A stretch of 64,000 bases of DNA from Roseobacter sp. (GTDB lineage Bacteria > Pseudomonadota > Alphaproteobacteria > Rhodobacterales > Rhodobacteraceae): positions 1 to 64,000 of the forward strand of contig JADFAE010000013.1 of assembly GCA_015665415.1 (NCBI GenBank), written 5' to 3'. The notes under the pieces were generated by a model that was not told where the DNA came from, searched no databases, and saw only the letters and a program-made list of their open reading frames with translations. The translations under genes and the position numbers were made by a program. Positions 54,531-64,000 of the stretch are shown here, one piece after another (position 1 is the first letter of the stretch; each line of letters begins with the position of its first letter).

Positions 54531-56142
54531 GGCCCTATTTAACCCATCCCCGCAATGCACGGTGCAGACCCTGGCTGGTGCCATCCGACAACATGCCAGC
54601 GAGATCCCCGACACCTGCGCCATCGCGGATTCGCATCGCCAGATCGACTACAGAACGCTGGATCGCTTTGGCACCAGATTTGCCCTGCAGCTGGCAGAGA
54701 TGGGCTGCAAACCCGGGGATCGGGTTGTTGTCCTGGCAAACCGTTGCGCCGTTGTTCTGGCCGCCATTGTTGGAACCTTCAAATCCCCTTTCATTCACGT
54801 GCCGCTGGATCCGCAAATGCCCCCCAACCGGCTGGCCTATATCCTTGCGGATATTGCCCCGGCCGTGGTTGTCACCGATACCGAATATCACGACAGTGTC
54901 GCAGGCCTGCTGCCGCCTGAAGCGCATGTTTTTCTGCGACGTGATCTGGAGGCCATGCTGGCCAAAGTGAGCAAAGAGGATCACACGGAATCAGAGCCAA
55001 CCACCTTGGCCGATTGTGATCCCGATGCCCCAGCCTATTGCATCTATACCTCCGGTTCCACCGGCCGCCCCAAAGGCGTCATCATCCCACATCGCAGCAT
55101 CGCCCCCTTCTTTGATGGCAGCCGCGCTGTCTATGATGTTCGCCGCCACTCGGTCTGCGCCAGCTTTTCACCACTGCATTTCGACGTCTTTCTCATGGAT
55201 ATGCTGTTTCCGCTGTCCCAGGGGGCCACCCTGCATGTCTTTGACGATGTGGTCGCCCCCGACTTCCTGTTTGACCTGATCTGCGATAACAAAATCACCC
55301 ATTTTTCCGCCTGGGGCATGATGCTGGGGCTCATCGCCCAGGCCGAGGCCTTTGACTCCACCAGGCTGCCAGCGCTGCAAACAATCCTGACAGGCACCGA
55401 TGTCCCCGACATCAAGACGGTGCAAAACTGGCTTGCCAAGAACACCGGTGTCACCGTGCTCAACGCCTATGGCCCGACGGAGGCGACCTGCGCCTCGACG
55501 GCGCATGTCATCCGCGAGATCGAGCCTGAGCGCAAAGCCCTTTACCCGATCGGCAAGCCGCTGAAACACGTGCAGATCCTGGTGGTAGACGATGACGACC
55601 AGCCGGTTGATACAGCGGATACCCCCGGTGAGCTGCTGGTAGGCGGCATTCAGGTGATGCAGGCCTATTGGAACCGCCCGCAAGAGACAGAGGCGCGGCT
55701 GATCTCACACAGAGGTATCCGTTACTATCGAACTGGTGACATCTGCTCCTATCTGCCGGATGGCAGCCTGTTCTACCACGGTCGGCGCGACAACGAGGTG
55801 AATATCGGTGGACGCCGCGTGCATCTGAATGAGGTGCAAAGAGTAATCTGTAGCGTGCCCGGTGTGCACAGCGCCGAGGTGGTCACCTTTGAAACCGCCC
55901 ACGCAGAGCAGATTCTTGCGGCGGCGATTTTGCTCGACGGTGGACGTTGCACCCATGTCGACACTGAACTTACGGCAATACGGCAAAGCCTGAGCGACGA
56001 GCTGCCGGCCTATATGGTCCCGCGCCACATAAAGATCTGCGGCAGTTTCCCATTGCTGTCCTCGGGCAAGCCCGACCGGCGGGCGCTCTTGTCGCAACTG
56101 CGTGCAGAACATCTGGCCAAAACAGGAGAGATTGCCATGTAA
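54520..56142 (+). CDS. Stand-alone NRPS adenylation domain
   Basis: 540 residues: A3 TSGSTGRPKG (177-186), A5 NAYGPTE (315-321), A7 YRTGD (403-407), A8 GRRDNEVNIGGRRV and A10 Lys517 in SSGKPDRR. No carrier or condensation domain is attached. My hand-read of the substrate-code positions is D-V-M-S-L-G-A-C-A-K, compatible with an aliphatic amino acid but not matching a code I know. It should activate an amino acid and load the carrier protein encoded on the other strand, as CytC1/CytC2 do. Translationally coupled to the LeuRS paralogue. Confidence 0.9.
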   Translation: MLVKALFNPSPQCTVQTLAGAIRQHASEIPDTCAIADSHRQIDYRTLDRFGTRFALQLAEMGCKPGDRVVVLANRCAVVLAAIVGTFKSPFIHVPLDPQMPPNRLAYILADIAPAVVVTDTEYHDSVAGLLPPEAHVFLRRDLEAMLAKVSKEDHTESEPTTLADCDPDAPAYCIYTSGSTGRPKGVIIPHRSIAPFFDGSRAVYDVRRHSVCASFSPLHFDVFLMDMLFPLSQGATLHVFDDVVAPDFLFDLICDNKITHFSAWGMMLGLIAQAEAFDSTRLPALQTILTGTDVPDIKTVQNWLAKNTGVTVLNAYGPTEATCASTAHVIREIEPERKALYPIGKPLKHVQILVVDDDDQPVDTADTPGELLVGGIQVMQAYWNRPQETEARLISHRGIRYYRTGDICSYLPDGSLFYHGRRDNEVNIGGRRVHLNEVQRVICSVPGVHSAEVVTFETAHAEQILAAAILLDGGRCTHVDTELTAIRQSLSDELPAYMVPRHIKICGSFPLLSSGKPDRRALLSQLRAEHLAKTGEIAM

Positions 56143-56234
56143 CCTTATCAAAATACTCACTCACGCCCCATGGGGCATGCAACAGACACCACCAAATCCC
56201 AAATAGAATGCGATCCTACGACCGCATTTCTCAT
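56143..56234. other. Spacer with two inverted repeats between adenylation gene and tRNA
   Basis: GCCCCATGGGGC (56165-56176) is a self-palindrome and AATGCG / CGCATT (56207-56228) a 6-bp stem with 10-nt loop ending 6 bp before the tRNA. They may be processing or termination structures; no clear tRNA promoter was found. Confidence 0.4.
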
Positions 56235-56423
56235 GCACCTATAGCTTAACTGGCAAGAGGCAGCCTCAGCAGAAGACTCGGAAACCTTGGCAAAGAAACA
56301 GATGGTTACCCAGGGCATCGCTGTCAGCGGACGGGCCATTGCGGAAAGGTTGGAGCGACGCTGCCCAAAAGCACCGGCTTTGGAGGCCGGAGACTACGGG
56401 TTCAAATCCCGTTAGGTGCTCCA
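56235..56423 (+). tRNA. tRNA-like gene (anticodon UGG) with about 113-nt insertion in the D-loop
   Basis: Acceptor GCACCTA (56235-56241) pairs perfectly with TAGGTGC (56413-56419), followed by U73 and encoded CCA. T8, A9 and D-stem GCTT (56244-56247) pair with AAGC (56369-56372), and the D-loop holds the conserved GG. Anticodon arm CCGGC-TTTGGAG-GCCGG (56374-56390), variable loop AGACT and T arm ACGGG-TTCAAAT-CCCGT are canonical. About 113 nt lie inside the D-loop, closed by GGCAGC (56259-56264) / GCTGCC (56360-56365), with AACCTT/AAGGTT and further internal stems. G1-C72 and U73 differ from bacterial tRNA-Pro (C1-G72, A73), so prolyl-tRNA synthetase is unlikely to charge it. Possibly a dedicated tRNA of the cluster, or a broken tRNA. 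Confidence 0.7.
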
Positions 56424-56571
56424 CTCTCTCATTAACTGCGCCGCCACTCTTGCCCGCGGCCAGCTCCCGTCCCGTGGGCCGCTTCTGCGGCGCTGCCCCT
56501 GGAGAGCCACGCGCGCAGAGGTGATTTCCGCTCAGTCTCTCAGCCCCGTTTTTGCAGCCGACAACCGCGCA

Positions 56572-57117
56572 TCACTCAGCGCTTTTCCATTTCTCTGGAG
56601 TAACGTAAACGATGCCGTCATCAACGCTGACCATCACTTCTCCATCCTGGATATTGACCTGCAGCTTCATCGCACGGCTTGCCAGTTTTGCCAGCGCGGT
56701 TGTGTCGGCCTCGGAAAAGCTTGTCACCTGGAGATTGTCAAAACGGGTGGTCTTGGTTTGGATCTTGTCCCACCACATCTCGGCAGTCTTGCCCCCATAG
56801 GGATAGACGAACACTTTGTCGGCTTTGCCGCAGGATTGACGGATCACCTTTTCGCTTGGCAGCCCCAGGGCAACCCAGAGATCAAGCTCTCCGCTCAGGC
56901 TTTTCTGCCAGATATCGGGCTCGTCATCCGTTGAAAGGCCCTTTGTCATTTCCAAATTCTCATGAGCATTCAGAGCAAACGCGACAATGCGCACCATCAG
57001 CCGTTCATCCGTCTCTGAAGGATGCTTGGCCACGGTCAGTTTATGGGTCTCATAATAATGACGATCCATATCGGAAACTGAGAGTTCAACTTTATAAATG
57101 GTGGCTTTCTGCGCCAT
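56572..57117 (-). CDS. yaeQ: YaeQ family protein
   Basis: 181 residues from MAQKATIYKVELSVSDMDR, the classical YaeQ start; DEPDIWQKSLSGELDLWVALGLP and KVFVYPYGGKTAEMWWDK are conserved blocks. The fold is a PD-(D/E)xK nuclease-like variant; the cellular role is poorly known. Marks the end of the biosynthetic region. Confidence 0.92.
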   Translation of the reverse strand: MAQKATIYKVELSVSDMDRHYYETHKLTVAKHPSETDERLMVRIVAFALNAHENLEMTKGLSTDDEPDIWQKSLSGELDLWVALGLPSEKVIRQSCGKADKVFVYPYGGKTAEMWWDKIQTKTTRFDNLQVTSFSEADTTALAKLASRAMKLQVNIQDGEVMVSVDDGIVYVTPEKWKSAE

Positions 57118-58168
57118 GACTTGCCTCAAATCCTCAAAGATTTCGATGCTTACTCCGTCTGGGGACCTTTGGAAAGCAAATAGAAAAGCAGCATCTCATG
57201 GCGGTGCAGAGCTACTGCCAAGTGGCATGAACTTGCTTGACCTCACAGACCACAGCCCCCAAAAATCCAGCACCCAGCCGGGGGCGGTTGCGATGCCTGA
57301 CCCGTTCAACCCTCTGTTTCAAAAACCATATCTCGACATGCTACAGAGTCTTCGGGCCGCGGAACTTATCATGCGGATTGAGCCGCGTGGCACTCTCCCA
57401 CGTCGGCATCATGCAGCGCGAGATCGCCGAACCCAAGACGGGAGATAACGAAGTCAACCATCCCGCCCCCCTCCGCAGAACCATGGGCAACGTGAATTTA
57501 TGGCTTGCCCAAAGTGCTAAGGGAAAAGCTACATGATGCCGCCCGAGTGCAAAGTTATGCCCGAACCTACAAAGGCGTGTAGGACGTCGCGAACGCGTTC
57601 GCGGCAGCTTCCGTATTACTAACAAAATTTCCGCAGAAGGCGCCCAAAGCAGTTCGCACTGAATTCCCAAAAGAATTCGCGAAGATCTCATAATCGTTCG
57701 TTCGGATAGCCTTCCAAAAAGGCATTTCTCGACTCGGCGAAACGAACCCATGTCCTAAGATTTTGATAGCAAAATCAGTGACTTTTGGGAAGCGCGAATT
57801 TCGGGCTCAAAATCGAGAATTTCGGCGCAATTCTTACCTGGCGGGAAGGCGTGATCGGCAGATTCCGGTGTCAGCGATGCTCTCATTGCCACTTTTCTGT
57901 CCTTCGTAAGCAAGCGCAGGGCAACTTCTTACCCCACAAAGTATTTGTTGTGGGATAGGGAACTTCCTGTCGATGCGCACGAAGTTGACCTTCGCTCATC
58001 TCAGCATAGATCATGTCGTCAAATAGGCAGGCGCAGGCTGCGCCGAACTCAAATGCACGCAAGTTTCTCCTTCAAGCATGAACTGTCAGAGTTTGCGATT
58101 TCTGGCGCTGGATCCTTCAAGAAGGTAGTATGGTGCCGTCTCATGGCTTCAAAGTGGAGTGCGTCTAA
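57118..58168. other. About 1 kb without a convincing gene
   Basis: Several short frames exist but have weak composition and no ribosome binding sites. A 16-bp palindrome CGCGAACGCGTTCGCG lies at 57588-57603. The segment looks like degenerate accessory DNA and shares short motifs (GCGAATTTCGGG) with the gap upstream of gyrB. Confidence 0.4.
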
Positions 58169-58432
58169 ATGGTAGATACGAGAAAGCGGAATACCAATCT
58201 GCCTGTTGTTGCTGAATTACTTGATCGAGCGAGCGATCTGGGAGTCAATGTGCCCGAAGTGAATGAGACGAATTTGACGAAGGCGGCTGCCGAGGCTCGA
58301 TGCCAGAAATGGCTTGATGAAAACGCCAAGGCTTTTTCGGAACAGTCCGACTGGCACGAGCGCAATGGCCACCCGCTTGTCGACATCATTGAGGCGCCAG
58401 GAGGTTCCACGTGGTCCACTGACCTGCCATGA
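58169..58432 (+). CDS. CcdA-like antitoxin-type protein
   Basis: 87 residues. The segment AAAEARCQKWLDENAKAFSEQ and the following WHERNGHPL resemble the toxin-binding C-terminal part of CcdA antitoxins (AxxRxQxWxxEN...). The N-terminus (TRKRNTNLPVVAELLDRASDLG) fits a ribbon-helix-helix DNA-binding region. No CcdB toxin gene follows; the next gene converges with a 2-bp gap. Probably an orphan antitoxin. Confidence 0.6.
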   Translation: MVDTRKRNTNLPVVAELLDRASDLGVNVPEVNETNLTKAAAEARCQKWLDENAKAFSEQSDWHERNGHPLVDIIEAPGGSTWSTDLP

Positions 58433-58434
58433 GC

Positions 58435-58635
58435 CTACGTCTTCTCGTTTCCTGGGGCTTTGGTGCCGTGTTCTCGAAGACGATGGTAGGGGGCGTTTTC
58501 CAGAAATCTCTTTACGCGCTCAGGGTCGTCGATTGGGTCGCTCCCTGAAGATCTGATCAGGTGGCGCAAATATTGGAGAACAACCGCTGTGATGAGCAGC
58601 ACACATACGCTGAATGCGATTTCGAAGCCTGTCAT
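58435..58635 (-). CDS. Small membrane protein 2 (66 aa)
   Basis: One N-terminal membrane helix (IAFSVCVLLITAVVLQYL), then a soluble tail ending RFLENAPYHRLREHG. GGAGG precedes the ATG, which overlaps the previous stop by 4 bp. Its APYHxLxE motif is shared with the adjacent small protein, so the two are diverged paralogues. No known family. Confidence 0.65.
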   Translation of the reverse strand: MTGFEIAFSVCVLLITAVVLQYLRHLIRSSGSDPIDDPERVKRFLENAPYHRLREHGTKAPGNEKT

Positions 58636-58805
58636 TTCCCGGCCTCCTGCAGTAAATGATAGGGCGCACCTTTGACGATCTCGCTGACGTCAGGCTCTGG
58701 CTTCGGGCGTGATTTCCACCAAAGGATGGCACCGCCAGCAACCCCGGCGATCCCGGCGATCCCGGAACTCACACACACGACAATAAGCGCTGTCTCTATG
58801 CTCAT
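58632..58805 (-). CDS. Small membrane protein 1 (57 aa)
   Basis: Starts MSIETALIVVCVSSGIAG; one Gly/Ala-rich helix followed by WWKSRPKPEP and a tail with GAPYHLLQEAG. Its start overlaps the exonuclease stop by 4 bp and its stop overlaps the next start by 4 bp: a tight three-gene operon. Too short to have been called by length alone, but the coupling supports it. Confidence 0.62.
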   Translation of the reverse strand: MSIETALIVVCVSSGIAGIAGVAGGAILWWKSRPKPEPDVSEIVKGAPYHLLQEAGK

Positions 58806-59438
58806 TTGCCTAATCCTGCGCGCCAAGCGTAACACAGCCCAGCGGCGTCATCGCCGGCCCGGTGGATCGTCTGGCGAGTGAGCCTGTTTTTGTATGCTTT
58901 GTTCAATCTCCCAGGAGCGATTGTCCCATCTTCATGCGAGAACGCCATCCAGAGCACTCTGTCGAAATCATCAATCTGCGGCCCTGGACCGCCGAGGAGG
59001 CGATCGAGCCAGCGCTGATCGAATTCAGGAGCATCGGAAACCAACGTCCGACCCGCGATAGCCTCCAGCAGCCATGATACCACATCATCAGCTGAATTCG
59101 CTCCATCGAGATCTGCCCTGGGAATGCCATGAACCTCTTCGCTGACGGGGTTCCAATCATCCTCAGGCCATTCTGGGCGAGGGTGGATCAGTTTGCTTTC
59201 ACTGACCACACGCTTGCCTTCAAGCCAAGCAATGCCCACTTCGATTGGCCATGAAAATTGGGAGAGACTTGATGCTTCGAAGTCAATGAAAACGGGCTTT
59301 TTTTGCCTCACGAGTTCGTCGCCATCATCCAGTCCAACACCTAAGCCAAGTGCGCGACGTCGGTCAAAAAAACGCCAGTTCACTTGGGTTGGGGAACGCC
59401 AACTTTGATTTGAGCTCTTCCAATTCCGTTTCATCCAT
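58802..59438 (-). CDS. DEDDh 3'-5' exonuclease with an apparent N-terminal frameshift
   Basis: DnaQ-type fold: ExoI motif VFIDFEASSLSQFSWP (Asp-Glu), ExoII in SDAPEFDQRWL (Asp) and ExoIII HRAGDDAAGL (His and Asp), so all catalytic residues are there. The natural N-terminus appears to be MDETELEELKSKLAFPNP from 59438, but a run of seven A (59366-59372; T on the coding strand) throws it out of frame; six would restore AFFDRRRALG. An alternative in-frame start at 59458 gives 218 residues. Heads an operon with two small membrane proteins. Confidence 0.72.
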
Positions 59439-59641
59439 AGTCGATCTATATCACACAATGAATGTTTATGAAATGTTCTCGCCGAGACATTCCAATTCCG
59501 CAGAGAGGCCGGAGCCGGTGAGAACCTTTGTTCTCAGGTAGTTCCACGGCGGTCGCCGGGAATTTCCTGCAAAGATTTCAGCCAGTTGTCAGCGATTGGC
59601 CGGTCCCTTTCTTTCGGGCCAGCTCTCTCACCAAAGTAGGC

Positions 59642-59872
59642 TTATTCCGCTGCCACCTTCGGTTCAGCCAAGCTCAGGACATAGGTGCGGAATTCTGCGA
59701 CCTCTGTGAAGCATCGGAAGCCGGCCGCACTGGCCATTGAGATCAGCTCGGCACTCTCATCAATGAGCACGCAGACGGGATCAGAAAGCTCAAACTGAAG
59801 GCCTTGAGGCCAAGCCAGGTCCAAAATTGCACGTTGCTCGTTGGTGGTTGGATCAACGAAGTCATACTGCAT
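59642..59872 (-). CDS. Hypothetical protein (76 aa)
   Basis: Starts MQYDFVDPTTNEQRAILDLAWP; a compact alpha/beta composition without signal peptide or membrane helix. Weak AGGCG upstream. No family recognised; could be a regulator or immunity-type small protein. Confidence 0.5.
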   Translation of the reverse strand: MQYDFVDPTTNEQRAILDLAWPQGLQFELSDPVCVLIDESAELISMASAAGFRCFTEVAEFRTYVLSLAEPKVAAE

Positions 59873-60192
59873 TTCGCCTGGTGAATAAACGGCGGCTCAC
59901 GGTCATTCACGCAGACTGGCGTTTTAGACGCCAACGTCATGAATAGAAAACCTGGTGCCATTTCGCGAATCCATCAGAGGAAGACACCCCCAACAAACCC
60001 AGCTCAGAAGGTGAAAATGGCAGAGCCAACAATGCTGACGTCCGCCTTCGTCAATTCTTCAGATTTTGGCGAATTTCGGGACATTTTCGTGCCAGTCCCG
60101 AAACTCGCCAAAATTCAGAAAACCGAACGACTTTGGGTGTCTCGCGAAAACTTATGGGTATCGCGAACGATTATGGGGAATCCTACAAGGCG
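59873..60192. other. Gap with a long imperfect inverted repeat downstream of gyrB
   Basis: TTTTGGCGAATTTCGGGAC (60064-60082) and its near-perfect complement (60095-60113, one mismatch) form a 19-bp stem with a 12-nt loop. It follows the gyrB end on the minus strand and could terminate gyrB or mark a small mobile (MITE-like) remnant. No gene is seen. Confidence 0.5.
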
Positions 60193-62730
<2,538 letters not shown>

Positions 62731-62755
62731 TCACCGCCCTCATCAGGACCCACGA

Positions 62756-63376
62756 TCAGGTAAAGGGCAACATCACACCTACGCCTATCAACAGGCTGCC
62801 AGAGGTCAGATTAAGCCGCCGCATCGCCCGGGAGGAGGAGATCATGCTGCGCAATTGATGCACCAGCCCGGCCATGACCAGATTGCCAATCAGCGGCACC
62901 GCAAAGGAGAGGCAGATGATCGCAACGACATCCTCCCAGCTGATTGCGCTCAGGTCAAAAAAGCCCGGCAACAGCCCCATGTAGAACAGGATCGCCTTGG
63001 GGTTTCCAAGGATCACCGCCACCCCGGCGACAAAGCCCGCCCAGGCCCCTGGACGGGTCAAGGCCCGGTTTTCTTCGACCCGGCGATCGGCATTGCGGAT
63101 CACCAAGGCTCCCATGATGACAAACATCAGGCAAGCCCCCCAGCGCAGCACCAGCATCACCTCGCCCAGACTGGAGGCCAGCCAGGACATGCCGCCGATA
63201 GCCAGCAAGGGCCAGAACAGATCACCACAGGCCACCCCCAGCGCCAGCGGCCAGGCCGCATGAAACCCGCCCGAAACCGCGCGCGCCATCAAGGCGAGCC
63301 AGACCGGCCCCGGCGTCAGGAACAGCACAAACAAGGCACCGGCATAGAGCGCCAGATCCCAAAACGAGAGGGTCAT
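62756..63376 (-). CDS. LysE/RhtB-family amino-acid exporter
   Basis: 206 residues with five to six helices; LFLTPGPVWLALMARAVSGG near the N-terminus and the LGNPKAILFYMGLLPGFF motif are family hallmarks. The ATG at 63376 overlaps the recF stop (ATGA). Exports a basic or neutral amino acid or related metabolite. Confidence 0.9.
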   Translation of the reverse strand: MTLSFWDLALYAGALFVLFLTPGPVWLALMARAVSGGFHAAWPLALGVACGDLFWPLLAIGGMSWLASSLGEVMLVLRWGACLMFVIMGALVIRNADRRVEENRALTRPGAWAGFVAGVAVILGNPKAILFYMGLLPGFFDLSAISWEDVVAIICLSFAVPLIGNLVMAGLVHQLRSMISSSRAMRRLNLTSGSLLIGVGVMLPFT

Positions 63377-64000
63377 GACAGGCGCAGCTCCGAAATACCC
63401 CCGGACTCGGTGACCTCCAACATCTGAGCGCGACCGCCCAGCTCGGCAAACAGCTCCGCCCCGGTGCCGGTCATCCAGGCCTGCGCACCAAGGGCACAAA
63501 TTTCATCATAAAGCGCGGCGCGACGACCTGCATCCAAATGCGCCGCCACCTCATCCAGAAGCAGAATCGGAGGGGCCCCTTCGCTGGCAGCCAGAGCTCT
63601 TGCATTGGCCAGAATCAGCGACACCAAAAGCGCCTTCTGCTCGCCGGTGGAACAGTCCTTGGCAGCGATCCCCTTGGCCGCGTAGTGGCCAACAAGATCG
63701 CTGCGATGCGGTCCGATCAAAGTCCGCCCCGCCGCCAGATCCCGCCCCCGCCCCGCCGCCAGAGCCGCGATATATTCGACTTCGCTTGCAGGCATGTCGC
63801 CTTCGGACTGCACCAGCTCCAACTGCGCCGTGGGAAAGGCGGTCTCTGCCCCCTCCTGCGCTGCAGCCAGCCGCTGCACGGTCTCAGCCCGCGCCGCATG
63901 GATGCGATGCCCTGCCGCGCCCATCTGCGCCTCCAGAACCCGATACCAGGCCGCATCCCGGATCTGCTCTTTCAGCAACCGGTTGCGCTCGCGCATGGCC
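63373..64000 (-). CDS. recF: RecF, C-terminal part (runs off window)
   Basis: The 3' part of the recombination mediator RecF, an SMC-like ABC ATPase: signature DCSTGEQKALLVSLILANA and Walker B region PILLLDEVAAHLDAGRR. Loads RecA at gapped DNA with RecO/RecR. The upstream part, and presumably dnaN/dnaA, lie beyond 64000. Confidence 0.95.
   Translation of the reverse strand, partial: AMRERNRLLKEQIRDAAWYRVLEAQMGAAGHRIHAARAETVQRLAAAQEGAETAFPTAQLELVQSEGDMPASEVEYIAALAAGRGRDLAAGRTLIGPHRSDLVGHYAAKGIAAKDCSTGEQKALLVSLILANARALAASEGAPPILLLDEVAAHLDAGRRAALYDEICALGAQAWMTGTGAELFAELGGRAQMLEVTESGGISELRLS

Noticed and set aside
56235-56423. tmRNA or group I intron-containing tRNA
   Set aside because: The order of tRNA parts is not permuted, there is no tag frame, the insertion is in the D-loop and not the anticodon loop, and about 113 nt is too short for a group I intron core.
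56352-56423. Ordinary tRNA starting at GGAGCGA
   Set aside because: That acceptor does not pair with TAGGTGC and no D-arm with GG follows; the distal GCACCTA and GCTT arms pair perfectly.
57238-57751. Short frames in the 1-kb gap after yaeQ
   Set aside because: Poor composition, no ribosome binding sites and no recognisable motif.
58169-58432. Complete CcdAB toxin-antitoxin pair
   Set aside because: Only an antitoxin-like protein is seen; the next gene converges and encodes a membrane protein unlike CcdB.

Overview
The window reads as a chromosomal segment of a Rhodobacteraceae (Roseobacter-group) alphaproteobacterium. This is inferred from high GC, dense overlapping genes and family gene neighbourhoods: recF-gyrB near the chromosomal origin region, lspA-purH, a DUF3035 lipoprotein next to two M16 peptidases, DUF6525, DUF1674, and a common roseobacter intergenic repeat at about 22.5 kb. 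No rRNA, IS element, phage block or CRISPR array is visible.

Layout. 1-3.5 kb: a partial membrane protein, rmuC and mutL (all minus). 3.6-7.5 kb: a four-gene manganese/zinc ABC importer (minus) behind two perfect Fur/Mur-type palindromes. 7.7-11.9 kb: deoC, a fused aldehyde dehydrogenase and an SDR (plus). 13.2-22.1 kb: M16 peptidases, DUF3035 lipoprotein, lspA, purH, heparinase II/III-like protein and rsmB (minus). 22.2-28 kb: DUF1674, dapB, rbfA, a phosphodiester glycosidase-like protein, truB, DUF1643, an RTX protein and rpsO. 28.1-32.1 kb: DUF6525, a FAD oxidoreductase, a PLP decarboxylase with divergent ArsR regulator, and a PACE pump, all lying between rpsO and pnp. 32.4-44.3 kb: pnp, a GT25 enzyme, peroxiredoxin, aldehyde dehydrogenase, VOC protein, GT11 fucosyltransferase-like protein, RluA-type synthase, SGNH hydrolase and RarD. 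56.6-64 kb: yaeQ, a CcdA-like gene, a DEDDh exonuclease with two small membrane proteins, gyrB, a LysE-type exporter and the recF 3' part.

The main interest is 44.4-56.4 kb, which looks like an undescribed biosynthetic system. A minus-strand operon encodes a stand-alone carrier protein, a SyrB2/CytC3-type non-haem iron halogenase (His-Gln-Ala instead of His-x-Asp), two type II thioesterases, an RraA-fold aldolase/decarboxylase, an isopropylmalate synthase without its leucine-sensing domain, and a flavin monooxygenase-GNAT fusion. Divergently lie a 65-aa small protein, a remodelled leucyl-tRNA synthetase paralogue and a stand-alone adenylation domain. About 90 bp further on is a canonical-looking tRNA with anticodon UGG whose D-loop carries a structured insertion of about 113 nt.

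Proposed logic (inference): the adenylation enzyme loads an aliphatic amino acid on the carrier, the halogenase chlorinates it and a thioesterase releases it. The LeuA homologue either extends a chlorinated keto acid or supplies leucine precursor. The LeuRS paralogue gives immunity to a leucine-mimicking product or charges the odd tRNA for a tRNA-dependent step. The GNAT domain could inactivate the product and RarD could export it.
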